A stretch of 64,000 nt of DNA from Stutzerimonas azotifigens. Its GTDB lineage: Bacteria > Pseudomonadota > Gammaproteobacteria > Pseudomonadales > Pseudomonadaceae. The notes below the pieces were generated by a model that was not told where the DNA came from, made no database searches, and worked only from the letters and a program-made list of their open reading frames with translations. A program made the translations under genes and the position numbers. Within the stretch, counting starts at the first letter, position 1. Each line of letters starts with the position of its first letter. The stretch spans positions 62,001 through 126,000 of the forward strand of contig NZ_JAAMRF010000006.1 of the NCBI RefSeq assembly GCF_013522725.1, in the 5' to 3' direction. Below are positions 40,601 to 49,896 of the stretch, one piece after another.

Positions 40601-41132
40601 CGTCGTTGACTCGACTGGTGCGCTGAACCTCGAGGTAGAAACGATCCGGAAATACCTGTTGCCACTCGGCGAGCAATCCGGCGGCAACGGCCTCGTCTCC
40701 CGCCAGCAACGCCTGGCCGATTTCGCCCTCCTTGGCGCCGGACAGGCAGATCAGCCCTTCGGCGGCGCCCTTGACCCAATCGCGCTGAATGATCACCAGC
40801 TCGTTGCTCTGGCCCTCGGTCCAGCCACGCGAGACCAGCTCGGTCAGATTGCGATACCCGCGGTTGTCCATCGCCAGCAGCGTCATGCGGCTGAGCGGAC
40901 CGTCTTCCTCGCGACTCGCCAGCCAGATGTCGGCGCCACAGATCGGCTTGATCCCGCCGCCCATGGCGGCCTTGTAGAACTTGACCAGCGAGCACATGTT
41001 GCTCTGGTCGGTTACCGCCACCGCCGGCATCCCCGCGCCCGCCACCGCCTTGATCAGCGGCTTGACGCGTACCAGACCGTCGACCAAGGAGAATTCGGTG
41101 TGTACACGCAGATGAACGAACAGAGCGGTCAT
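37611..41132 (-). CDS. dnaE: DNA polymerase III alpha subunit
   Basis: A 1173-residue replicative polymerase. The PHP domain starts with FVHLRVHTEFSLVDG at the N-terminus. The polymerase core has GPGRGSGAGSLVAY near residues 357-370 and the catalytic Asp cluster PDFDVDFC near 398-405. Helix-hairpin-helix, OB-fold (GLIVNLRVMKNKKGDKM) and tail follow. Length fits DnaE1. The ATG at 41132 has AAAGGA upstream. It is preceded by a hairpin that may terminate the rnhB transcript. Confidence 0.98.
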   Translation of the reverse strand: MTALFVHLRVHTEFSLVDGLVRVKPLIKAVAGAGMPAVAVTDQSNMCSLVKFYKAAMGGGIKPICGADIWLASREEDGPLSRMTLLAMDNRGYRNLTELVSRGWTEGQSNELVIIQRDWVKGAAEGLICLSGAKEGEIGQALLAGDEAVAAGLLAEWQQVFPDRFYLEVQRTSRVNDEEYLHAAVALADRFGAPLVATNDVRFLKQEDFEAHETRVCIGESRTLDDPRRPRNYSDQQYLKTPAEMQALFSDLPEALENTVEIAKRCNIEVQLGKYFLPDFPTPNGMGIDDYLRHVSFEGLEERLKVVLPPETEDYEAKRQVYIDRLNFELDIIIQMGFPGYFLIVMDFIKWAKNNGVPVGPGRGSGAGSLVAYVLKITDLDPLAYDLLFERFLNPERVSMPDFDVDFCMDGRDRVIDYVAEAYGRNAVSQIITFGTMAAKAVVRDVARVQGKSYGLADRLSKMIPFEVGMTLDKAYEMEEPLREFLKVDEEAAEIWEMALKLEGITRGTGKHAGGVVIAPTKLTDFSPIACDEEGGGLVTQFDKDDVEQAGLVKFDFLGLRTLTIIKWAMETINREQAQKGLEPLNIDFIPLDDKPTYAMLQKAETTAVFQLESRGMKELIKKLKPDCLEDLIALVALFRPGPLQSGMVDDFINRKHGRAELAYPHPDYQYAGLEPVLKPTYGIILYQEQVMQIAQVMAGYTLGGADMLRRAMGKKKPEEMAKQRGGFIEGCAQNGIDADLAGNIFDLVEKFAGYGFNKSHSAAYGLVSYQTAWLKAHHPAPFMAAVLSADMHNTDKVVTLIEECRSMKLRIVAPDVNNSEFKFTVDDDKRIVYGLGAIKGVGEGPVEAIVECRNEGGSFKDLFDFCARVDLKRINKRTLEALIRGGALDRLGPYFSDEPKAYQANIDRNRAVLLAAMEEAVQAAEQTARSLDSGHMDLFGGLFAEPEADVYANHRKAKELSLKERLRGEKETLGLYLTGHPIDEYEGEVRRFARQRIIDLRPSRESQTIAGLIVNLRVMKNKKGDKMGFITLDDRSGRIEASLFAEAFNSAQALLQTDALVVVEGEVSNDDFSGGLRLRAKRVMSLEEARTGLAESLRVKVASEGLKGDRLRWFADVCGRHRGACPITLEYTSRDAKALLQFGEGWRIDPADNLIQALRDQFGRDNVFLHYR

Positions 41133-41154
41133 GGGGATCCTTTCTACATCCAAA

Positions 41155-41183
41155 AACAACAAGGCCGGATTGTACCGGGCCTT
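41155..41183 (-). terminator. hairpin between rnhB and dnaE
   Basis: AAGGCCCGG / CCGGCCTT with one bulged base and a six-base loop, followed on the minus strand by T-rich TTGTTGTTTTT. It ends about 25 bases before the dnaE start, so it could terminate or attenuate transcription coming from rnhB. Confidence 0.55.
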
Positions 41184-41407
41184 GGTCCAAACGGCAGCGT
41201 CAAACGATCAGCGATCGCCAGAAGCACGCTCGAGCTTGGCCTGCATTTCCGGATAGCGGGACACGACGAAGCGCAGCGTTGCGCTGCATGCCTTATTTAA
41301 GGGCGGTTTCGGCTATAAAACGGCGCGCCCGCCCGACCGAAGCGATGGAGCGGAACAAGCTGGACGACCAACGGCACGTTTAGGCAGGAATTGATTACGT
41401 CTACCGA

Positions 41408-42049
41408 TCAGACGATGAGCACGTCCACCGGCACCGAAGCCTCGACCACCGCGACGGCCTCGAGCAGATTGCGCACCGGCGCAAAGGAGCGCCGATGAAT
41501 GGGCGTGGGGCCGAGCCGCTGCAGCGCGTCGAGGTGCACGGCCGTGGCGTAGCCTTTGTGGGAGGCGAGCCCGTAACCTGGGTAACTGAGATCGAGCACG
41601 TGCATTTCCCGGTCGCGACTAACCTTGGCCAGGATCGAGGCGGCCGCGATGGCCGGAACCGACGCATCACCCTGGATCACCGGGGCGCTCGGCACGCTCA
41701 GCTGTGGGCAACGATTGCCATCGATCAGGGCCAGACGAGGCATCACGCTCAGACCCTCAACCGCCCGCTTCATCGCGAGCATGGTGGCATGCAGGATGTT
41801 CAGGCTGTCGATCTCATCGACCTCCGCGCGGGCGATGCACCAGGCCACCGACTTTTCGCAGATTTCGTCGAACAACGCCTCGCGACGGGCTTCGCTGAGT
41901 TTCTTCGAATCGTTGAGGCCTTCGATCGGCCGCAACGGATCGAGAATCACTGCCGCCGTGACCACCGGGCCGCACAGCGGACCACGCCCGACCTCATCGA
42001 CACCGGCGACCAGCTCTTCCACGAGACTGAAATCCAGACCTAACTGCAT
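41408..42049 (-). CDS. rnhB: ribonuclease HII
   Basis: A 213-residue RNase H2-type enzyme that cuts at single ribonucleotides in DNA. Catalytic acids are visible in [14 protein letters not shown] near residues 14-27 and in [12 protein letters not shown], with [17 protein letters not shown] later. I chose the ATG at 42049 because it overlaps the lpxB stop by one base (TGATG), indicating coupling; the longer frame upstream is an lpxB shadow. Confidence 0.95.
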   Translation of the reverse strand: MQLGLDFSLVEELVAGVDEVGRGPLCGPVVTAAVILDPLRPIEGLNDSKKLSEARREALFDEICEKSVAWCIARAEVDEIDSLNILHATMLAMKRAVEGLSVMPRLALIDGNRCPQLSVPSAPVIQGDASVPAIAAASILAKVSRDREMHVLDLSYPGYGLASHKGYATAVHLDALQRLGPTPIHRRSFAPVRNLLEAVAVVEASVPVDVLIV

Positions 42050-43179
42050 CAGTTGTGCCCCGCCAACCGGAGCACCGCGTCGGCAGCCTGAGCCGAAGCG
42101 TCGCGACGCAAGGCGCGGTGAATCACATCGAAACCTTCGGTTTGCACGGCGCCGCCATCGATCAGCGGCGAGAGCAGCTGCGCCATCGCGTCGGGCGTTG
42201 CCGCTTCCTGCAACAACTCGGGCACCAGCATGCGTTGGGCCAGCAGATTGGGCAGCGAAACGTAAGGGGTCTTCACCATACGCTTGAGAATGCGGTAGGT
42301 CATTGGCGCTACGCTGTAGCCGACCACCATAGGCCGCTTGTAGAGCAGCGCCTCCAGCGTCGCGGTACCGGACGCGATCAGCACCGCATCGCATGCCGCC
42401 AACGCTTCATGGGAGCGGCCGTCAAGCAACGTCAGCGGCAAGTCGCGACCGACGAGCATCTGCTCGAGCTGCTGACGACGTGCCGGACTGGCCGCCGGCA
42501 ACACGAAACGCAACCCAGGACGCAACGCCCGCAAACGCTCGGCAGCATCGAGAAACAGCGCGCCAAGGCGGCCGACCTCACCGCCTCGGCTTCCCGGCAT
42601 CAGCGCTACGACCGGACCGTCCTCGGGAAGGTCGAGCGCAGCGCGCGCAGCCGCTCGATCAGCTTCCAGGGGTATCGCATCGGCCAACGGATGCCCGACA
42701 AAGCGCACCTGCACGTCGTGCTCGTCGTAGAACTGCGCCTCGAAGGGGAACAGCGTCAGCATCAGATCGCACGCCTCGCGGATCTTGTGCACCCGCCCCT
42801 GACGCCAGGCCCAGACCGAAGGGCTGACGTAGTGAGCCGTCTTGATACCGGCACGACGCAGCTTGAGTTCGAGGTCGAGGTTGAAGTCCGGTGCATCAAT
42901 GCCAATGAACACGTCAGGGCGCTGCTCGATCAGCGTCTTCAACAACCGCTTGCGCCGTGACAGCAATTCGGGAAGACGCCCGAGAACCTCGACCAGCCCC
43001 ATCACCGAAAGGCGTTCCATCGGGAAGTAGGAGACAAGCCCCTGGGCCTCCATCAACGGCCCGCCGACACCGATGAACTCGACGTCGGGCTGGGCCACCT
43101 TCAATGCCTGCATCAGGCCGGAGCCGAGGATGTCGCCGGACGCCTCACCGGCTACCAGCGCAATACGAAGCCGCTTCAT
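42049..43179 (-). CDS. lpxB: lipid-A-disaccharide synthase
   Basis: A 376-residue glycosyltransferase that joins UDP-2,3-diacylglucosamine and lipid X to form the lipid A disaccharide at the inner membrane. Motifs are [11 protein letters not shown] near residues 8-18, [10 protein letters not shown] near 96-105, [11 protein letters not shown] near 120-130 and [10 protein letters not shown] near 273-282. The ATG at 43179 follows the lpxA stop by one base. It belongs to the lpxD-fabZ-lpxA-lpxB-rnhB group. Confidence 0.97.
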   Translation of the reverse strand: MKRLRIALVAGEASGDILGSGLMQALKVAQPDVEFIGVGGPLMEAQGLVSYFPMERLSVMGLVEVLGRLPELLSRRKRLLKTLIEQRPDVFIGIDAPDFNLDLELKLRRAGIKTAHYVSPSVWAWRQGRVHKIREACDLMLTLFPFEAQFYDEHDVQVRFVGHPLADAIPLEADRAAARAALDLPEDGPVVALMPGSRGGEVGRLGALFLDAAERLRALRPGLRFVLPAASPARRQQLEQMLVGRDLPLTLLDGRSHEALAACDAVLIASGTATLEALLYKRPMVVGYSVAPMTYRILKRMVKTPYVSLPNLLAQRMLVPELLQEAATPDAMAQLLSPLIDGGAVQTEGFDVIHRALRRDASAQAADAVLRLAGHN

Positions 43180-43180
43180 T

Positions 43181-43957
43181 TCAGCGGGTGATGCCGCGGG
43201 TCGAGGCAAGGATGGAATCGCGGAACAGTGCCACTTCGGGGAACTCGACAGCCTGCTCGGCGAGTTCTACGACCGCCTCTTCGATAGTCAGCCCCTTGCG
43301 GTAGACCGTCTTGTACGCGCGACGCAGCGCGTGGATCGACTCGGCACTGAAGCCCCGACGACGCAGCCCTTCGAAATTCATGCTGCGTGCTTCGGCAGGA
43401 TTGCCAGACACCGTGACAAACGCAGGCACGTCCTTGCCGATCGCCGTGCCCATGCCGGCAAAGGCGTGGGCGCCGATGTGGCAGAACTGATGGACCAGGG
43501 TATAACCGGACAGGATGGCCCAGTCACCCACGTGAACGTGGCCGGCCAGAGCGGTATTGTTCACCAGGATGCAATGGTTGCCGATCACGCTGTCGTGGCC
43601 GATGTGGGCATAACACATGATCAGGTTGTGATCGCCAACCGTCGTCTCGTCGCGGTCCTGAATGGTCCCGCGGTGCATGGTGACACCTTCACGAATGATG
43701 TTGTGGTCACCGATGACCAGCCGGGTAGGCTCGCCCTTGTATTTACGATCGGGCGTGTCCTCGCCGAGGGACGCGAATTGGTAGATGCGGTTGTGCTTGC
43801 CGATCCGCGTCGGGCCTTTGACGATGACATTCGGGCCGAGCACCGTGCCTTCGTCTATTTCCACGTCGGGCCCGATGATCGACCAAGGACCAACGACAAC
43901 GTCATCGGCCAGCTTTGCAGCCGGGTCGATGATGGCGCGAGGGTCAATCAAACTCAT
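43181..43957 (-). CDS. lpxA: acyl-ACP-UDP-N-acetylglucosamine O-acyltransferase
   Basis: A 258-residue left-handed beta-helix enzyme, the first step of lipid A synthesis. Hexapeptide repeats run from about residue 10 to 190 (for example [18 protein letters not shown] and [18 protein letters not shown]), with the catalytic His in the HIGHD segment near residue 123, followed by a helical C-terminus. The ATG at 43957 overlaps the fabZ stop by four bases. Confidence 0.97.
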   Translation of the reverse strand: MSLIDPRAIIDPAAKLADDVVVGPWSIIGPDVEIDEGTVLGPNVIVKGPTRIGKHNRIYQFASLGEDTPDRKYKGEPTRLVIGDHNIIREGVTMHRGTIQDRDETTVGDHNLIMCYAHIGHDSVIGNHCILVNNTALAGHVHVGDWAILSGYTLVHQFCHIGAHAFAGMGTAIGKDVPAFVTVSGNPAEARSMNFEGLRRRGFSAESIHALRRAYKTVYRKGLTIEEAVVELAEQAVEFPEVALFRDSILASTRGITR

Positions 43958-44394
43958 AGCTTGCGTTCCGCGCAGATGATCTCTGCCGAGCATACCGGCT
44001 TTTCATCGACCGTTGCCTGGCAGTCGAACTTCCAGATCCCGCGCTTGACGCTGAGGAACCTGGCTTCCAGGATCAGCTGGTCGCCGGGCAGTACCGGATG
44101 CCGGAAGCGCAGTTTGTCGGAGCCGACGAAATAGTAGAGCGTACCGTCCGAAGGCTTGACATCGAGCATCTTGAAGCCGAGCACGCCAGCGGCCTGGGCC
44201 ATGGCTTCGATGATCAATACCCCAGGCATGATCGGATGCTGGGGAAAGTGGCCGTTGAAAAAGGGCTCGTTGATGGTGACGTTCTTGTACGCGCGAATGC
44301 GTTTGGCTTCCGTGTCGAGCTCCACCACCCGATCCACCAACAGGAAAGGATAACGGTGTGGTAGGTATTCGCGAATCTCGTTGATGTCCATCAT
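43954..44394 (-). CDS. fabZ: 3-hydroxyacyl-ACP dehydratase FabZ
   Basis: A 146-residue hot-dog-fold dehydratase in fatty acid elongation. The active-site His and Glu are in [20 protein letters not shown] (about residues 48-67). The [19 protein letters not shown] start is the family N-terminus; two adjacent ATGs make the exact start uncertain by one codon. It lies in the lipid A cluster because both pathways share hydroxyacyl-ACP, the balance point between phospholipid and LPS. Confidence 0.97.
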   Translation of the reverse strand: MMDINEIREYLPHRYPFLLVDRVVELDTEAKRIRAYKNVTINEPFFNGHFPQHPIMPGVLIIEAMAQAAGVLGFKMLDVKPSDGTLYYFVGSDKLRFRHPVLPGDQLILEARFLSVKRGIWKFDCQATVDEKPVCSAEIICAERKL

Positions 44395-44495
44395 GTCAGG
44401 GAAAGGCCTGTAATTGAGTAAGAGTCCGCCGGACCGAATCATTCTGTTTCGCAGCGAGCTGGCCGCGCGCTCGAACGGTCGGTCAGAGAGGACGT

Positions 44496-45557
44496 TCAGG
44501 CATCAGAAGCAGCATCCCCGCTCGGGGTCACGGCCGCCAGCCCTTTTTCCAGTTGTTGCAGCCGGCGCGCCATGTCATCCAGCTGACGTATCCGCGCCGC
44601 GCTCTTCTTCCATTCGCCGGCGGGCTGCATGGCCGTGCCCGATGAGTAGGCGCCCGGTTGGCTGATCGAGCGAGTAACCATGGTCATGCCAGTGACAAAT
44701 ACGTTGTCGCACACTTCGATGTGACCAACCATGCCGACTCCCCCTGCGATCATGCAGTTGGCACCGATCTTGGTACTGCCGGAAATGCCGCAGCAGCCAG
44801 CCATGGCGGTGTTATCGCCGATCTGCACGTTGTGCGCGATCATGATCTGGTTATCCAGTTTGACGCCGTTGCCAATCACCGTGTCGGACAGCGCGCCGCG
44901 GTCTATCGTGGTGTTGGCACCGATCTCGACATCGTCACCGATGCGCACACCTCCGATCTGGGCGATCTTCTGCCAGGCGCCAGCCTCTTTGGCGAAGCCG
45001 AAACCTTCACCGCCGATCACCGCACCCGACTGGATCACCACGCGCTCACCGATCGTCACATCGTGATAAAGCGTGACCCGCGCTGCCAGCCGCCCGCCGG
45101 CACCGACCCGACTGCGAGCCCCGACAACGCTATGGGCGCCGATGACGACGTCAGGGCCGATCCAGGCGCCCTCTTCGATCACCACGAACGGCCCGAGGCT
45201 TGCCGACGGATCCACCTGAGCCGTCGCGCAGATCATTGCCGACGCATGCACGCCAGCTGCAACCGGGGGCCGGGTTTCGAACAGATGCGAAGCCTGGGCA
45301 TAGGAAAGGTAGGGATTGTCGACGACCAGCGCAGCGCCCGTGTAGACATCGGCATCAGCGGCCTTGAGCAGCACGGCGCCGGCCTGGGTCGAACTCAGGA
45401 ACTTGCGGTACTGGGCATTGGCGAGAAAGCTGAGCTGATCGGGACCCGCATCCTGCAGCGTGGCAAGCCCGCGAATGGGCGTTGCGCCATCGCCGCGCAA
45501 GGTCGCACCCAGGCGCTCGGCGAGATCGCCGAGCGTAAAGACAGCGCTACCGGTCAT
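44496..45557 (-). CDS. lpxD: UDP-3-O-(3-hydroxyacyl)glucosamine N-acyltransferase
   Basis: A 353-residue acyltransferase that adds the N-linked hydroxyacyl chain in lipid A synthesis. The uridine-binding N-terminal domain ends near residue 100, and hexapeptide repeats fill about residues 105-310. The catalytic His is in the region [16 protein letters not shown] near residue 240. A short helical C-terminus follows. It is one base from the skp stop and leads the lpx group. Confidence 0.97.
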   Translation of the reverse strand: MTGSAVFTLGDLAERLGATLRGDGATPIRGLATLQDAGPDQLSFLANAQYRKFLSSTQAGAVLLKAADADVYTGAALVVDNPYLSYAQASHLFETRPPVAAGVHASAMICATAQVDPSASLGPFVVIEEGAWIGPDVVIGAHSVVGARSRVGAGGRLAARVTLYHDVTIGERVVIQSGAVIGGEGFGFAKEAGAWQKIAQIGGVRIGDDVEIGANTTIDRGALSDTVIGNGVKLDNQIMIAHNVQIGDNTAMAGCCGISGSTKIGANCMIAGGVGMVGHIEVCDNVFVTGMTMVTRSISQPGAYSSGTAMQPAGEWKKSAARIRQLDDMARRLQQLEKGLAAVTPSGDAASDA

Positions 45558-45558
45558 G

Positions 45559-46062
45559 TCAGCGCAGCTGATTCATGCGCTCGATGACCTGGCGGGTGAT
45601 GTCGTACTGCGGCTTGACATCCACCACCGAGCCCCGCTCGAAGACCAGGTCGTAATTCCCTTTCTTGATGACCTCTTCGACCGCCTGATCGAGCTTGGGC
45701 TTGAGCTGCTTGAGCATCTCGCGGTCGGCCACCGCCTTGGACTCGTTCAGCTCCTTGGACTGGAACTGGAAATCACGAGCCTTCTGCTTGAATTCGAGCT
45801 CCAGGCGTTCACGTTCGGCCTGCTGCATCTTGTCGCCATCCTTGACCAGGCGATCCTGAATGCGCTTCGCATCGCTTTCCAACGTCTGCAGCTTGGTCAG
45901 CTGAGGGCCGAATTTCTTCTCGGCATCGACCGCGTAGCGCTTGGCTGCGTCGGACTCCAGAAGAGCCATCTGATAGTTCATCACCGCGATCTTCATCTCG
46001 GCGAATGCGGGGGTCGCTACCAGCGCTGCGGCAACGAGCATCATTTGAGTCAACTTACGCAC
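45559..46062 (-). CDS. skp: periplasmic chaperone Skp/OmpH
   Basis: A 167-residue periplasmic chaperone that binds unfolded outer-membrane proteins on the way to BamA. The signal peptide covers about residues 1-23 ([20 protein letters not shown]). The mature part is a long charged coiled coil (residues 60-130), forming the tentacles of the trimer. I place the start at the GTG at 46062, since the signal peptide begins there; AGGAG lies eleven bases upstream. The neighbour bamA is its client partner. Confidence 0.93.
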   Translation of the reverse strand: MRKLTQMMLVAAALVATPAFAEMKIAVMNYQMALLESDAAKRYAVDAEKKFGPQLTKLQTLESDAKRIQDRLVKDGDKMQQAERERLELEFKQKARDFQFQSKELNESKAVADREMLKQLKPKLDQAVEEVIKKGNYDLVFERGSVVDVKPQYDITRQVIERMNQLR

Positions 46063-46111
46063 GGTATGTACCACTCCTGCTGGTGGATCTGCGCCACACG
46101 GCGGCAGATCG

Positions 46112-48463
46112 TTAAAAGGTTTGCCCAAGGGAGAACTGGAAGACCTGGGTCTCGGCGTTGTCCGGTTTCACGATTGGCATGGCCAAACTGAAGCTGAGCG
46201 GGCCAAGTGCCGTGATCCAGGTCAGGCCCACGCCGACAGAGCTCGCCATTTCGCCAAGATCGATGTCGGTGCAGTTGGGCGATCCGGAGGGGCAATTGCT
46301 GTCGAATACATTACCGACATCCCAGAACACCGACGTACGCAGGGAACGCTGATCCCTGACGAAGGGCATTGGGAAGAGTACTTCCAGACCACCCTGGATG
46401 AGAACGTTGCCGCCGAAAGGTAGCGGATCCTGATCCGGGTCTACGACTGTACCCGGCCGGGAGCCAGTACTGGGTGTGCTGCGGGGGCCAAGTGTACTGT
46501 CCCTGAAGCCACGAACCGAGTTGAAGCCACCGGCAAAATAGTTTTCATAGAACGGCAGCCGAGAGGTCGAGCCAAAGCTCTCTCCGTACCCCAACTGCGT
46601 GTGCATGCGCAGCGTGTAGGAATCGGTCAGCGGCACGAACAACTGGCCGTTGTAGTCGAGCTTGTAGAACGACAGGTCGCTCCCCGGAATCGTGCTTTCG
46701 AACACGAGACTCTGCGAGTGGCCTCGCGTAGCGAGAGTGCCACGGTTCAGGGTGGATTCCGACCAGCCGATCGAGCCACGGAAGTTGAGGAACTTGTCGC
46801 CTTCCTGCTCGAGGAAATCGAAAATCTCGTCAACGGTGTAAAGACCGGTGTCGATCTCGTCCTGCTGTACCGTCAGGCCGAACGTCAGGCGCGAGGTTTC
46901 GCTGATCGGGTAGCCAATGTTGATGCCGGCACCGAGACTGTCGACCGCATAGCTGGAGATGTTGTAATCCAGCTCGTCGTAATCGGTGGTCCGATAGAAG
47001 GCGTTGTAGCCCAGGCTGACGCCGTCTTCGGTCCAGTAGGGATCGACGAAGCCGAAGTTGTAGCGCGTCTGGTATTCGCTGCGAGTCAGGCCCAGGCTCA
47101 CCCGATTGCCGGTGCCCAGGAAGTTGTTCTGACTGATCGAGCCACCGAGAATCAGGCCGGCGTTCTGCGCAAAACCGATGCTCGCCATGATCGAGCCCGA
47201 GGGCTGTTCCTCGACGCTGTAGTTGACGTCGATCTGGTCGTCGGTGCCGGGCACCTGCGGGGTTTCGACATTGACCTCCTTGAAGAAGCCCAGGCGTTCG
47301 AGACGGGTCTTGGACTGGTCGATCAGATAGGTCGAGGCCCAGCCGCCTTCCATCTGGCGCATCTCGCGGCGCAGCACTTCGTCTTCCGTCTTGGTGTTGC
47401 CACGGAAATTGATGCGATTCACATAAGCCCGCTTGCCCGGATCGACGGCAAAGGTGATCGACACGGTGTGGTCTTCGTCGTGCGCCTCGGGAATACCGTT
47501 GACGTTGGCGAAGGTGTAGCCCTCGTTGCCCAACCGACGCGAGATGAGCTCGGAGCTGGTGGTCATTACCTTGCGCGAGAAGACCTGCCCCTTCTTCGTC
47601 AGCAGCAGCGCCTCGACTTCTTCCTGCGGAACCTTGAGGTCGCCGCTCAGGCGCACGTCGCGCACCGTGTAACGCTCGCCCTCGGCGATGTTCACGGTGA
47701 TGTAGACGTCCTTCTTGTCCGGGGTGATGGACACCTGGGTGGAGGTGATGTCCATGTTGATGTAGCCGCGGTCCAGGTAATAGGAACGCAGACGTTCCAG
47801 GTCACCCGAAAGCTTCTCACGAGCGTACTTGTCGTCGTTACGGAAGAAGGAGAGCCAGTTGCTGGTCTTGAGCTCGAACAGGTCAGCCAGATCTTCGTCG
47901 GGGAACACCGTGTTGCCGACCACATTGATGTGCTTGATCGCAGCAACCGTGCCTTCGTTGATGTTGATCTTCAGCGCGACGCGGTTACGTGGCTGCGGAA
48001 CGACTTCCGTGTCGATACTTGCCGAGTAACGCCCCTGCGCCACGTACTGGCGCTGCAGCTCGTTGCGCACGCCTTCGAGCGTGGCCTGCTGGAAAATTTC
48101 GCCTTCGGCAAGACCGGACTGCTGCAGGCCGGTCATCAGATCTTCGGTCTTGATCGCCTTGTTACCTTCGATCTCGATACCGGAAATCGAGGGACGCTCA
48201 ACGACGGTGATGACCAGAACGTTGCCGTCACGACCAAGTTGAATGTCCTGGAAGAAACCGGTCTTGAACAGTGCGCGGGTCGCCTCTACCAGGCGCCGAT
48301 CGTCTGCAGCATCGCCCACGTTCAGCGGCAAGGCACCGAACACACTGCCGGCCGAGACCCGCTGCAGGCCATTGACTCGGATATCGGAGATGGTGAAGGA
48401 CTCGGCGTGAACTTCGGCGATCATCAATGCGGAAATCACCGCAGGTAGCAGCAGACGTTTCAT
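46112..48463 (-). CDS. bamA: outer-membrane assembly factor BamA
   Basis: A 783-residue essential outer-membrane protein. A signal peptide of about 20 residues is followed by five POTRA domains (about 23-420) and a 16-strand barrel whose last strand ends in FSLGQTF with a terminal Phe. The lid-loop motif VRGF (in GGFNSVRGFRDS) is present near residue 655. It inserts outer-membrane proteins with the BamBCDE lipoproteins, which are not in this window. Gaps to rseP and skp are 67 and 49 bases. Confidence 0.98.
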   Translation of the reverse strand: MKRLLLPAVISALMIAEVHAESFTISDIRVNGLQRVSAGSVFGALPLNVGDAADDRRLVEATRALFKTGFFQDIQLGRDGNVLVITVVERPSISGIEIEGNKAIKTEDLMTGLQQSGLAEGEIFQQATLEGVRNELQRQYVAQGRYSASIDTEVVPQPRNRVALKININEGTVAAIKHINVVGNTVFPDEDLADLFELKTSNWLSFFRNDDKYAREKLSGDLERLRSYYLDRGYINMDITSTQVSITPDKKDVYITVNIAEGERYTVRDVRLSGDLKVPQEEVEALLLTKKGQVFSRKVMTTSSELISRRLGNEGYTFANVNGIPEAHDEDHTVSITFAVDPGKRAYVNRINFRGNTKTEDEVLRREMRQMEGGWASTYLIDQSKTRLERLGFFKEVNVETPQVPGTDDQIDVNYSVEEQPSGSIMASIGFAQNAGLILGGSISQNNFLGTGNRVSLGLTRSEYQTRYNFGFVDPYWTEDGVSLGYNAFYRTTDYDELDYNISSYAVDSLGAGINIGYPISETSRLTFGLTVQQDEIDTGLYTVDEIFDFLEQEGDKFLNFRGSIGWSESTLNRGTLATRGHSQSLVFESTIPGSDLSFYKLDYNGQLFVPLTDSYTLRMHTQLGYGESFGSTSRLPFYENYFAGGFNSVRGFRDSTLGPRSTPSTGSRPGTVVDPDQDPLPFGGNVLIQGGLEVLFPMPFVRDQRSLRTSVFWDVGNVFDSNCPSGSPNCTDIDLGEMASSVGVGLTWITALGPLSFSLAMPIVKPDNAETQVFQFSLGQTF

Positions 48464-48530
48464 GAAGTCCTTTCTTGTTCAGAACCTGATAGAGAGCCGG
48501 CGCAAGAGCGCGGCATTACGGTACCCGGCG

Positions 48531-49883
48531 TCACAGTCGACCGATGTCGTTGACCAGAGCCAACAGCATCACCCCGATCACCAGGCTGATACCGATCTGC
48601 ACTCCCCAGCCCTGCACCCGATCCGACAGAGGCCGCCCACGTACCCACTCGATCAGATAAAAAAGCAGGTGTCCTCCATCGAGGACCGGAATAGGCAATA
48701 GATTGAGCACGCCCAAGCTAATACTCAAATAGGCAAGGAAATTCAGGAAGTCCCCGAATCCCGACTGGGCAGAAGCGCCCGCCACTTTAGCAATGGTTAT
48801 CGGGCCGCTCAAGTTTTTTACCGAGAGCTCACCGAACAGCATTTTGCGCAGCGAGTCGAGCGTCAGCACGCTCATCGTCCAGGTCCTCTTGGCCCCTTCC
48901 GCTACCGCTTCCAGCGGACCGAAGCTCACCTCACGCAACATCTCTGCCGGCCACTCGCCGCCTTCTACGCCCGCGCCAAGGTACCCACGACGTCCGTCTC
49001 CCTCACCACGCTCGGCCAAGGTTACCGGCACCGACAAGCGTTGACCGTCGCGCTCGACCTCGAACGAAACGCGCGCGCCTGCCAAGCCCTTCACCGAATC
49101 GATGACTTGTTGCCAATCACCCAGCGGCCGTCCGTCGAGACTGAGCAGACGATCGCCAATGCGAATGCCGGACGCCTGCGCCGGGCCGTCAGGATCCAAC
49201 TGCGAGATAAGCGGGGCGACTTGTGGACGCCACGGCCGGATACCGAGCGATGCAATCGGATCGGGCTCTTCGACGCCCTTGAGCCACTCGCGCAAATCGA
49301 TCTGCCGCGCGATCGGCTGGTCACTGCCCGCGTCGCGCACGGAAAGCTGCAGCGTGCCGCTTTCCCCGAGCCGCCGCACGAGCTGCAGGTTCACCGCAGC
49401 CCAACCGGAGGTCTCCTGATTGTTGACGGAAACGATTTCCTGGCCCGCCACCAAACCAGCATGATCGGCCAGGCTGTCCGGCTCGACGGCCCCGATCACC
49501 GGCCTGACCTGCTGACTGCCAAGCATTGCGACCAGCCAGAAGAACAGCAAAGCGAGGATAAAATTAGCCAGAGGGCCGGCCGAGACGATGGCGAAGCGCT
49601 GGCGCACTGGCTTGCGATTGAAGGCCTGATCGAGCTGGTGCTCGGCCACGGGCGCTTCGCGCTCGTCGAGCATCTTGACGTAGCCACCCAGCGGAATCGC
49701 AGCAATCACGAACTCGGTTCCATGGCGGTCATGCCAGCGAACCAGCGGTGTACCGAAGCCCACCGAGAAGCGCAGCACCTTGACGCCACAGCGGCGCGCC
49801 ACCCAGAAATGTCCGTACTCGTGAAACGTGACCAGTACTCCCAGCGCAATCAGGGTACCGATGATCATGTAAAGCGCGCTCAT
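48531..49883 (-). CDS. rseP: site-2 protease RseP
   Basis: A 450-residue intramembrane zinc metalloprotease that cuts the anti-sigma factor (MucA in pseudomonads) after the first cleavage and so releases the envelope stress sigma factor AlgU. The HExxH motif is FHEYGHFW near residues 20-27, the third ligand is in PIPVLDGGHL near 392-401, and two PDZ domains lie in between (about 115-200 and 200-290). It lies between dxr and bamA, as in other gammaproteobacteria. Confidence 0.97.
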   Translation of the reverse strand: MSALYMIIGTLIALGVLVTFHEYGHFWVARRCGVKVLRFSVGFGTPLVRWHDRHGTEFVIAAIPLGGYVKMLDEREAPVAEHQLDQAFNRKPVRQRFAIVSAGPLANFILALLFFWLVAMLGSQQVRPVIGAVEPDSLADHAGLVAGQEIVSVNNQETSGWAAVNLQLVRRLGESGTLQLSVRDAGSDQPIARQIDLREWLKGVEEPDPIASLGIRPWRPQVAPLISQLDPDGPAQASGIRIGDRLLSLDGRPLGDWQQVIDSVKGLAGARVSFEVERDGQRLSVPVTLAERGEGDGRRGYLGAGVEGGEWPAEMLREVSFGPLEAVAEGAKRTWTMSVLTLDSLRKMLFGELSVKNLSGPITIAKVAGASAQSGFGDFLNFLAYLSISLGVLNLLPIPVLDGGHLLFYLIEWVRGRPLSDRVQGWGVQIGISLVIGVMLLALVNDIGRL

Positions 49884-49896
49884 GGATTCCTCTGGG

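Noticed and set aside
46601..48448. A long open frame of 615 codons on the plus strand, opposite bamA
   Set aside because: It is an antisense shadow of bamA produced by high GC content. The bamA frame has signal peptide, POTRA and barrel motifs; the shadow has no domain and lacks a ribosome site.
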